64,000 nt of DNA from Cladorhizidae sp. MBARI D1340-BT2 (lineage: Eukaryota > Porifera > Demospongiae > Poecilosclerida > Cladorhizidae): NCBI GenBank assembly GCA_028752905.1, contig JAQNBH010000009.1:44264228-44328227 (forward strand), read 5' to 3'. Position 1 is the first letter of the stretch. Each line of letters opens with the position of its first letter. The position numbers were made by a program, and so were the translations under genes. The notes under the pieces are model-generated. The model ran no database searches. It saw only the letters and a program-made list of their open reading frames with translations, and was not told where the DNA came from. Positions 21,501 through 33,500 of this stretch are shown one piece after another.

Positions 21501-24500
21501 TAATTATGAGCCTCTTCACTGTTCACACACTCTTATGAGGTTTCTGAACATTTGGTATCCGTAAGATTTATGGAGTTCTGTCGGGCATTTCAAGCTAAAG
21601 TAAGTGAGGTGTCCCTTTACCGGAGAAAAACAATACGTTAGTTGGACTATTCTGTATATCTCAGACATCTCCATACACAACCCTCCAACCACTAGTGACA
21701 GGGGCAGTCTCAAGACACACCCATCACCTGCAACAGAGGTGAGCAGAGCGAGGGCCCTTATGTTGACGGGAGGTTGGATGAGCTGTGGCACGACGTGGGG
21801 CAACACTACCCGACTCTTCACCGCCATAAGCTGCCTGAGGGCATCCAAGGCTATCTCACTCTCTTTAGTCTCCTCAGATATGCACAACAACAATGGAGTC
21901 AGCACCTCGTCCAACACGCGGGGACCTAGGGAGAGAACAACAAAGCAGGTGGGAGTGGCAAGATTGTCACATGATATGCGAGAGACAATGTTGTCATATG
22001 ATAGGTAGGAAAGACTTGGAAAGGTGGTTGTGGCAAGATAGTCATGTGATGGGTGGGAGTGGCACTATAGTCAGGTGATGGGTGGGAATGGCACTATAGT
22101 CCAGTGACGGGTGGGAGTGGCACTATAGTCAGGTGATGGGTGGGAGTGGCACTGTAGCCAGGTGATGGATGGGAGTGGCACCATAGTCAGGTGATGGGTG
22201 TGAGTGGCACTATAGTCAGGTGATGGGTGGGAGTGGCACTGTAGCCAGGTGATGGGTGGGAGAGGCACTATAGTCAGGCGATGGGTGGGAGTGGCACTAT
22301 AGTCAGGTGGTGGGTGGGAGTGGCACTATAGCCAGGTGATGGGTGGAAGTGGCACTATAGCCAGGTGATGGGTGGAAGTGGCACTATAGTCAGTGAGTGG
22401 CACTATAGTCAGGTGATGGTGGCACTATAGTCAGGTGATGGGCGGGAGTGGCACTATAGTCAGGTGACGGGTGGGAGTGGCACTATAGTCATGTGATGAG
22501 TGGGAGTGGCACTATAGTCAGGTGATGGGTGGGAGTGGCACTATAGTCAGGTGATGGGTGGGAGTGGCACTATAGTCAGTTGATGGATGGGAGTGGCACT
22601 ATAGTCAGGTGATGGGCTGGAGTGGCACTATAGTCAGGTGATGGGCGGGAGTGGCACTATAGTCAGGTGATGGTGGGAGTGGCACTATAGTCAGGTGATG
22701 GGTGGGAGTGACACTAGTCAGGTGATGGGTGGGAGTGGCACTATAGTCAGGTGACGGTGGGAGTGGCACTATAGTAGTCAGGTGGTGGGTGGGAGTGGCA
22801 CTATAGTCACGTGATGCGTGGGAGTGGCACTATAGTCATGTGTGATAGGTGGGAGTGACACTATAGTCATGTGATGGGTAGGAGTGGCACTATAGTCAGG
22901 TAATGGGTGGGAGTGGCACTATAGTCAGGTGATGGGTGGGAGTGGCACTATAGTCAGGTGATGGGTGGGAGTGGCACTATAGTCAGTTGATGGATGGGAG
23001 TGGCACTATAGTCAGGTGATGGTGGGAGTGGCACTATAGTCAGGTGATGGTGGGAGTGGCACTATAGTCAGGTGATGGTGGGAGTGGCACTATAGGCAGG
23101 TGATGGGTGGGAGTGGCACTATAGTCAGGTGGTGGGTGGGAGTGGCACTATAGTCATGTGATGAGTGGGAGTGGCACTATCAGGTGATGATGGGAGTGGC
23201 ACTATAGTCAGGTGATGGGTGGGAGTGGCACTATCAGGTGATGGGTGGGAGTGGCACTATCAGGTGGTGATGGGAGTGGCACTATAGTCATGTGATGGTG
23301 GGAGTGGCAGCATAGTAACATTGAGAGAAGCTTGGAGGGTTACTGACATAATAGAGTGTGGCAATAGCTAGGGAGAGAGGTGTGACAGATAGAGTGCATC
23401 ACATGATCAATCACATGACCAACCTACGGCAGAGTGTAGACTGTCGAAGGTCAGGGCAGCTGCTGCCCTCACATCAGCGTCTCTGTCGCACAGTGAACTC
23501 TGAACTGTAGGGAGGAGAGACTCCATATAGAGGAGCACATGTTCGCGAGACGTCTGCTGGATGATCTCGGAGAGCCCAATGCACACCCCCTGCCGCTCCT
23601 GCTTGGACTCTGACCCCATTCCTTTCTCTAACATGGGGATGACTTCGGGGAGGACTCTTTCTCCGAGCTTCCTAACGAGATCTCCGAGTGTGCGCGCTGC
23701 CACTTTGCGCTTGTCTGGACTGTGACTGCCGAGACAACTGAGGAGGAGCTGAATGAGAGTGGGCAGGATCTCCCGGAGCGTGCGAGCAGTATTGGTTACA
23801 ACAACCTTCCACACATGCAGAGACGTCTGCCGCACCAGCAAGGCAACATCGAGCCTGCACACACACACACACACACACAAGTGGAGGAGGGAGGGAGGGG
23901 GAGGGTAGGAGGGTGATAAGGAGGAAAGACAAGCGAACTTTTAGTGATAACAATGTCTGCAGGAATAAAATACAGACATTTGCAGATGCAGTGAAAATAC
24001 AAACACACACACACACACACACAAACCCCTCCCTTCTCCGCCCCCACTAGTCGGACCTGCCCATGTAGAGTCCAGCGAAGACTCGGTCTCTGCACTCGCG
24101 GCCCAGACTCTTGAGGAGGACCTGGTGAGCTGCCTCCGTGCCAAAGTTGTCATCTTCCTCGCTCTCTGTGCTCATCTTTCCACTGAGACCAGAGATCTTG
24201 AACAGCAAGTCACCAAGTAGCTGAACACTGGAGCATCTGTAAGGAGGAAGGCATGGCGGGATGGAGTGAGGTGGAGGCAAGGGTGGAGTGAGGCGCAGCA
24301 AGGGTGGAGTGAGGTGGAGGCAAGGGTGGAGTGAGGTGCAGGCAAGGGTGGAGGCAAGGGTGGAGTGAGGTGGAGGCAAGGGTGGAGTGAGGTGGAGGCA
24401 AGGGTGGAGTGAGGTGGAGGCAAGGGTGGAGTGAGGTGCAGGCAAGGGTGGAGTGAGGTGGAGGCAAGGGTGGAGTGAGGTGCAGGCAAGGGTGGAGTGA

Positions 24501-27500
24501 GGTGCAGGCAAGGGTGGAGTGAGGTGGAGTGAGGTGCAGGCAAGGGTGGAGTGAGGTGCAGGCGAGGGTGGAGTGAGGTGGAGGGGAGGGTGGAGTGAGG
24601 TGCAGGCAAGGGTGGAGTAAGGTGGAGGGGAGGGTGCAGGGGTGTATTTAGGGGGGGCGGGGGGGGGGGGGGGTCGCCCCCCCTTGTATCATTCTCGCCC
24701 CCCCCCTTGAAATTAGAGATTTTTTTTTAAATAATGTCAAGAAAGGTGTAATACAAGAAAGATGTAATAAGCTTATGATATCAGGTTCAAATGATAGGAA
24801 TGTCAAACTGAGGTTCTTCTTGGTTTTCTCTGCCATACGTCCACAATCTCTTCAAGGTCGCTCTCAGAGAGTACTTCTGGTGCCTCTATAGCAATCCTCA
24901 TAAGGTGAGAAAGGCTGCAGTCACTTAGAGAATTACGCAAACGAGTCTTGATCATCTTCATCTGTGAGAAGCTTCTCTCCACAGAAGCAGTAGAAACTGG
25001 AATCGATAAGCAGATGGAGGCAATCTTGTGCAAATTGGGAAACATGGCCTTGAGCATGTCGTTTGAAACAAGTTCTTTCAGCTGTGATGCAGTAGTATCC
25101 CGTGGTTGCTTGACTAACAGCTGGCGGAATGTTTTCCACTCTGTAAGTATTTCAGTGGAAATCATGGCTGTCTTCACTGTTTCTTCTCCATCCAATGTTT
25201 CTGCATCTCTATCTTCTCCGTAGTGAGCAATCAGTTTCTCAACAGACGTGTCTCCATAAGTGGGAAAAGATACTGAATCTGGTTTTGGAACTTTCCGTGG
25301 ATCGAATATAGACAATGCTGATACAACAGCGTTGGATGAAGAAAATCGGCTTGTTATGTTGGCCTTTAAATCAGCAACAAAAGGCTTACCAACAACATTC
25401 TGGAACGAAAGTATTTTATCAGCGTCAATAGACACCTTTGTAGATGACTTCAAGTCTTCAACGTTTTCAAGAAGCTCCAACACCCAGTTCGCTCCAGGCA
25501 AAACTGCATCATCCAAGGATTTAACAGTAGCATCAACAAGGAATGATATCAACGAGAGGTCAAGCTGCTCTGCCTGAAGTGCTTTGCTGAGCTTGGCTAC
25601 TTGTGGTAGAGTGAAATCAAGCAAATATATAGCTGCAATCGTAGACAATTTGCAGAGGGCACCATGGATTCCAAAGAGCTTCTGGCTCGTGGGACGTCTC
25701 GTAGATGTTCCCAATGGTGATTACAATTGCAGAATAACTTGCTTTGACAGCTTTGACACACCTTTCATGTGCCAGCCAGCGTGTGTCAGATGGCTTGATC
25801 ACTTTCATTTCTGGAAGTTCAAGAACGTGCTGTACCTCCTTCAGACACTCTGCTCGCTTGGGGGAATTGCGAAAATGCTTCCAAAGAGTAGTCAATGTTC
25901 TGTAAACATGAGCAATTCCAGGAGTTTTATTGGCAGCTTGCACACAAGCCAACTGCAGTAAGTGACAGTGGCAGTGTATAAACAGAGCGTGAGGAGTATG
26001 TTTCTTGATACGTGCCTGAACCCCGGTCTTTCGTCCAGAAAAAGTTGCAGCTCCATCAAATCCCAATCCAACTATTCTTCCGACTTGTAGACCTTTCTTC
26101 TTTAAACAATCGATGAGATTAGAATAGATGGTCTCTGCATCAGCCTTCTTCAATGGAATAAGCTCCAGAAAGCACTCTACTGGTACACCATCTTCCTCCC
26201 AGTGGCAAAACACAGACAATTCTTCTACGTTGGTGACATCTGTGCTCTCATCTGCCATGAGGCTGTACATAGGTGCCTTTTGAAGTCGCTTCAGAATCGA
26301 CTCCTCCACCCATGTCCCCAATGATTCGATGAATTCAACCACAGCCACTCTTGATGTGTACACAGCATTTCTTGGTGCAGTTTCTAAGAATTGCTTCAAA
26401 TGTTGGCTGCCACATCGAACCACCACGTCAACCAGCTTCTCAAATTTTGTCGAATGTGCAACTTGTTCTTTCGTAAGAAAATGAGTGAGTAGGATCAGGC
26501 ACTTCACTGCAGCTCTGTTCTGAGCTCTTTTGCGAGCTAAAACATTCTGGAGTTGCTGTACACAACTGTTCCACCTTTGGCTGCTCCTTTAGCTGCAAAA
26601 AGAGCTTGAGTTGCATGGATATGGAAGTCACTTCTCGCATGAGCTTTCATTTTTTCAACAGCTTTCTTCCAATTTCTGCAAGGTTGTGTGACCCACACTC
26701 CTCCAGTACGCTGCAGACCAGATTGCTTGCAAACCTTGCAAAAGGCACCATCGCTATCCTCGTCATAATAGAGCCAACTGAAATCTTTCTCCCAGCTCTT
26801 AGAGTATTTTCTCTTCGTGGATACAGAAGAGCGGTGTTTGTTTTGCTTGCTTTTCTTTGAAGGTGGAGGACTAAGGCTAGGACTAGATGCCTCGACATGC
26901 TCAGAGCTATCTGTTCTGCTATCTTCGCTATCGCTGCTATTAGCATGAGAAGAGGCTTGAGAAGTACTTGCAAAGTATGAGCGAATATCCATATTAATAT
27001 GAAGAGAAATCAGCTAGTAAGGTTTCTTTTATAGAGACTTTAAGACCATGACATAATGGACTGAGTTAAAAATACTGAGAGAGAGTGGGAAAGAAGGAGG
27101 GAACTGAAGAAGTGACAAACCTACAAAGGAGAACACGTGGTGGTGTGTGATGACTTTAAGACCATGACATAATGGACTGAGTTAAAAATACTGAGAGAGA
27201 GTGGGAAAGAAGGAGGGAACTGAAGAAGTGACAAACCTACAAAGGAGAACACGTGGTGGCGTGTGATGACATCATGTCTAAGATTAGACTTGAAGACCAT
27301 GACATAATGGACTGAGTTAAAAATACTGAGAGAGAGGGAGTGGGAAAGAAGGAGAAACAAAAGAAGTGACAAACCTACAAAGGAGAGCACGTGGTGGTGT
27401 GTGATGTCATCGTGTCATGACACATGCTCTCCTTTTTCCAAGCAGCTACAATATCATGAGAAATATATACAGTCTAGCCATAGTTCGGTATAGCATAATG

Positions 27501-30500
27501 CCATTGGTAGTCAGTCAAAATAGCTATCCTCAGACATTGTAAAAGCAAAAAAATATATGGGGGGATCTTCCCCCCAGACCCCCCTTTTACGACTTATGAA
27601 CATGTTAAGAAAATATTAACAAAAATTAGGGCACCAAGTGACCAACCATTTCCACCCCCCCCCCCCCCCCCCCCTAGAGAACTAGAGAAAAATTGTGTAT
27701 GAAACCTGTTGTCCATGATTTTGTAAGAAATTGCATGGAATGCAACATAATTCGATTTCACAAAAGCCCACCTCCATTATACGAGTGACAAGTGACTATA
27801 TCTAATCTATATATGCTGATTGCCATAGCATGCAACTTCAGCAAATATTTAAGATGGAATGTTGTACTAAAGATTTTAGAAAAAGTGCATGTCATCACAA
27901 GTAGCAGCTATATATACAGTTAGTACTGCAAAAATACCTGTGGGTAAAACACTTTCGTACTCCACGCGGAAGCCCAGGGTGCACGTCCCCTTTCCGCACC
28001 ATCCAGGCTCTCCGCCCCCCCTTATTTTTCCATATCTCAAGTTCGCCCCCCCTTGGCAAAATTTCTGTATACAACCCTGAGGGTGGAGTGAGGTGCAGGC
28101 AAGGGTGGAGTGAGGTGCAGGCAAGGGTGGAGTGAGGCAAGGGTGGAGTGAGGCAAGGGTGGAGTGAGGTGGAGGCAAGGGTGGAGTGAGGTGGAGGCAA
28201 GGGTGGAGTGAGGTGGAGGGTGGGAGAGAGAAAAGAGAAGAAGGCACATTTGTACAAGTGGGTGTAGTTACCTGATGCGCCAGTTCTCGTCAAAGAGACC
28301 CTTCTCAAGTTGAGGGAGAAAGAGATCCACTACTTGGTTAGAATACCTGTTGACGATGGTCTGTCCTGCCAGGAGCGACGTCTCGCGTATAAACTCAGAC
28401 TCATCAGCCAGTCCCTGCCATATGCAGCAGAAGATGACGCAAGAGTAATATCAATGCCTTTACCATCCATGCACACAGTGCCCACAATATATATACATAT
28501 ACACACCCACACAACACCCACAATATATATATATATATGCACACAGTACCCACAATATATATACATATACACATGCACACAGTACCCACAATATACACAC
28601 CCACACAGTACACACATACACACCCACAGCTCCTAATACAGAATATGCCACATAATATACAACATAAATACACACACACCCACATAGCACCCACACATGA
28701 TTTACCTTGAGGATTGGAGCCAGAATGTCTCCTATAAAGCCTGACAGCTGATTTCCAAATGTCACAGGGAGATACACAAACAGCATCAAGTAGCCATCAC
28801 GTGCATGAGCAGGCAAGGTGGAGTCCTGACTACCCAGGATGAACTGTGGCATGACCTTTCCTAATTGCTCCACCCCCTGTGCGTACAGGACCTCGCTGAC
28901 CCCTTGGGCCGCCCCTGAACGATCCACTGATGTCCCATCTGACTTCAAAGTAGCCATGAGCCAGGGGAGTAGCTCTCCAAGTCCTTCTTCCCCCATCCCT
29001 CGGGCGATGGCTCCCAGTGCTTTAGCGCAGACGCTTCGCACCTCTGGCACCGGATCTACGAGACTATTCTTGAGTCCTGGCATGACGTCTGGCAGGTACG
29101 GGTTAAGGTCCTTCTTGTCCGTCAGTGAGTACATGTTGCCGATGATCTGCGCGGCCATTTTCTTGGTGTCGGTGGAGCGTAGTTCCAGCGTCCTCTTGAG
29201 TGTGGGCATGATAAGAGCCAGGGAGGGCGGGTCGATGATGTGCACGAACTCCGTGTCCAGGAGCGCCTGCAGGGCCGGCCCAGCTTTGTTGGACGGGTCT
29301 GACAGAGCCTCCAGCAGCACAGGCACCAGCGACTGAATCTCAGGGTTCTTGATGACGGAGCCAATCTGTTTGAGTGCCTGGGTGCCCGCGGCCTGCACCT
29401 TCGAGTGAGAGTCGGCCAAGACTGCCATCAGTCGGGGCACGATACTTGGTAAGCAGGAGGAGAGTTGCTTCGGAGCACAGAATGCCATAGCTCCGAGAAG
29501 CTCTGCGGAGCCGGCCTTGGTCCGCCACGAGTCCTCATCGTCCAGTGCGACAAGGAGGGAGGGAAGGATGAGCTTCACACCATGGCTGCTGAGGTGAGCC
29601 ATGATGGTGCGAGCCGTCGAGTCCGTGGCCTCACGCACGTACTGGTTGCCGTCTCCGAAGCAGACGAGAAGGTCGGGAAGGAGGTGTACCACATACGGCT
29701 CAAACAGCCTCCCCAACATGTTGCACAGGCATTGGAAGGCACACAGAGCCCCTTCTCTGTAGCGGTAGTTCTTCTTGTTCTTGATCGCCTCCTGCAACGT
29801 GGCCATGACCTGGTATTGCTTAAGAGTCGGTATCCCCAGACCCTTTACCAGACCTGCGAGTCCATATGCACTGCCTTTACGCTGACTGTAACTAGGGGAC
29901 TCCAACAGCTGCAAACATGGAGATAGATCACATGACAGGAAGAGGAATATTATGTGACATGGCAAGGAAAAAGGATACGAGTACTGATGTGGTCACATGA
30001 CAAGAGGGAATTGATCACATGATATGAGGGGATCACATGATATATGGGAACAGACTGGGACAGTGTTTCATAAGCAGAATGAGGGGATCACTAGGGTGCC
30101 CCACCCCCAAACCCTATCATGGCACGATGTGAAGGGAGATCACATGATCTGAAAGCCACACAATAAAAAGATCACACGACAAAACAACTATATCACATGA
30201 CACAATAGACAACATAACATTATCGGAAGGCAGATCATGTGACATGAAAGTCACATGACACGAACAAAAACAATATCACATGACACTAAAGACAAGATCA
30301 CATGACACATCACAGGTGCCTCTAGTAACCTTCTCCAGGAGTTTCTGAATGATGGTGCCTGCATCTTGCTTGATAACTGGAGCCAGGGGAGGCAGGCAGC
30401 TGGCTATGGCCTCCTGCACCTTCTGAGAGGGAGTGTCCAGATTACCCAGCAACAGGTGGACCACAGCCTTCACCTACAAGCCAACCACACACGTCACCAA

Positions 30501-33500
30501 CACCGCACACATCATCTGTAACACCACACATGTCACCAACACCGCACACATCATCTGTAACACCACACGTCACCTGCAACATCAACATAATAAATGTCAC
30601 CTGCAACGCAAGCACCACACATGTCGTCTGCAAGACCAGCTCAGTAAGATGCTTGTCAGTGAAACACATTCCTACTTACACGACCATACCACCTGCTCCT
30701 CCCACTGACCTTTGGACTGTTCTTGTCCATGTGTTTGGCCAGAGTACCCATGAGTACGATAATGGACTGCCGTACTCTATCTGCCTCCAGAATGTCTGGA
30801 ATAGTCTTTAGGGACTCCTCTGCGTGAGACATCAGCTCCACCGCCAGAGCATCACCATGGCAACGAATGGCCGCCTGTGCAGCCACCATGATTGCACTCT
30901 GAACTTTGTGGTTAGGGTCGGCGAGAGCACCCGGGACAACGAACTTTAGAAAGGTCATGGCTTGAGCTGTGTTGGCTTGAATGGACAGCTGCTCCATAGC
31001 CTTGGCCACACCCACACGGCATTCCCACTTATCATTGTACTCCACGAAGATCTCGCGGCCAAAGGCATCTTTGTTGGGAGGGGGCACCGTCAAATGGGTG
31101 TGGTAGGTACTGACCAGATCTTTGAGTATCTGACCGATCTCATCTGGGTGTCTCTCTAACCACACCCCCAGTGCCTTGGCTGAATGCGTCTGTATAGTCA
31201 GGTTAGAGTTGTAGCAGCGCTGAATCAGCAGACTTGAGAGGTCAGGGGTCAATGACTGATCACACTTGTGTTTTTCCCACAAGCTGTAGCACAAAAAAAC
31301 ACGCCCACACACATAACAAGTGTGAGGTGTTGATAGAGCACCTCATGTGTGAGTGGGTAAGGTGCATCAGAGATGTGTGTGTGTGATGTGCACATGTACA
31401 TGAAGCTGGGGTGGGTGGGGTGTGTGTGTGACCATTACCACAAGAAAATAGTGTAGGACACACTGTAGGACACTCCATAGGAGAGTAAGGTATAGTATAG
31501 GACACACTGTAGGACACTCCATAGGAGAGTAAGGTATAGGACACACTGTAGGACACTCCATAGGAGAGTAAGGTATAGTATAGGACACACTGTAGGACAC
31601 TCCATAGGAGAGTAAGGTATAGTGTAGGACACACTGTAGGACACTCCATAGGAGAGTAAGGTATAGTATAGGACACACTTGTAGGACACTCCATAGGAGA
31701 GTAAGGTATAGTATAGGACACACTATAGGACACTCCATAGGAGAGTAAGGTATAGTATAGGACACACTTGTAGGACACTCCATAGGAGAGTAAGGTATAG
31801 TATAGGACACACTGCAGGACACTCCATAGGAGAGTAAGGTATAGTATAGGACACACTTGTAGGACACGCCATAGGAGAGTAAGGTATAGGACACACTGTA
31901 GGACACTCCATAGGAGAGTAAGGTATAGTATAGGACACACTTGTAGGACACTCCATAGGAGAGTAAGGTATAGTATAGGACACACTGTAGGACACTCCAT
32001 AGGAGAGTAAGGTATAGGACACACTGTAGGACACTCCATAGGAGAGTAAGGTATAGTATAGGACACACTGTAGGACACTCCATAGGAGAGTAAGGTATAG
32101 TATAGGACACACTGTAGGACACTCCATAGGAGAGACACACTGCAGGACACTCCATAGGAGAGTAAGGTATAGTGTAGGACACGCTGTAGGACACTCCATA
32201 GGAGAGTAAGGTATAGTGTAGGACACACTGTAGGACACTCCATAGGAGAGTAAGGTATAGTATAGGACACACTTGTAGGACACTCCATAGGAGAGTAAGG
32301 TATAGTATAGGACACACTGCAGGACACTCCATAGGAGAGTAAGGTATAGTAGGACACACTGCAGGACACTCCATAGGAGAGTAAGGTATAGTATAGGACA
32401 CACTTGTAGGACACTCCATAGGAGAGTAAGGTATAGTATAGGACACACTGTGTAGGACACTCTTAAGGTAAAGTATAGGACACACTGTAGGACACATTCC
32501 CAGTTTACATAAGTGCGCATTTTTTAAGGCAGGTGACTCCTTCATATTTTAGATAGATAGATAGATATGTCATGTGTGGCAATACCACCAAGTTTTCCAT
32601 CCAACTACCCCACTGGGGGTTTGCTTTGCTCGCCATGTGCACCTGCTAGCCAGTGTCCTGCTACACAGTGTCCTGTTACACATGGGTACCTGCTAGCCAG
32701 TGTCCTGTTACACATGGGTACCTGCTAGCCAGTGTCCTGTTACCATGTGCACCTGCTAGCCAGTGTCCTGATACAGTGTCCTGTTACACATGGGTACCTG
32801 CTAGCCAGTGTCCTGTTACAAATGGTTGCTTGCTAGCCACTGTCCTGGTAAACATGGGTACCTGCTAGCCAGTGTCCTGCTACACATGGGTACCTGCTAG
32901 CCTGTGTCCTGTTACACATGGGTACCTGCTAGCCAGTGTCCTGCTACACAGGGTACCTGCTAGCCAGTGTCCTGTTACACATAGGTACCTGCTAGCCAGT
33001 GTCCTGTTACAAATGGTTGCTTGCTAGCCACTGTCCTGGTACACATGGGTACCTGCTAGCCAGTGTCCTGCTACACATGGGTACCTGCTAGCCTGTGTCC
33101 TGTTACACATGGGTACCTGCTAGCCAGTGTCCTGCTACACAGGGTACCTGCTAGCCAGTGTCCTGTTACACATAGGTACCTGCTAGCCGCTGTCCTGCTA
33201 TGCATGGGTACCTGCTAGCCAGTGTCCTGTTAGACATAGGTACCTGCTAGCCGCTGTCCTGCTATGCATGGGTACCTGCTAGCCAGTGTCCTGTTACACA
33301 TGAGTACCTGCTAGCCAGTGTCCTGTTACACATGGGTACTTGCTAGCTACTGTCCTGCTACACGGAGGACCTGCTAGACAGTGTCCTTACACAAGTGTGC
33401 CTGCTAGCCGCTGTCCTGCTACACAAGGGTACCTGCTAGCCGCAGTCCTGCTACACATGGGTACCTGCTGGCCAACGTCCTGTTTGGCTCCTCTTCATCA

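Larger units (their letters stand above)
24637..28079 (-). mobile_element. hAT-superfamily DNA transposon, degenerate
   Basis: The element starts CAGGGGTGTATTTAGGGGGG (24637) and ends in ACAACCCTG (28079), whose reverse complement CAGGGTTGTAT matches the left end. AGGGTG abuts both ends, but it is also part of the host repeat, so a clear 8-bp target duplication is not shown. It carries a broken transposase (26992-24803) and, between that and the right end, a three-copy 120-bp repeat and several poly-C tracts. It is inserted in GCN1 intron 23, in the same orientation as GCN1. Confidence 0.8.

Noticed and set aside
31260..32545. 384- and 392-codon minus frames
   Set aside because: Read-through of the 44-bp array in several frames at once.
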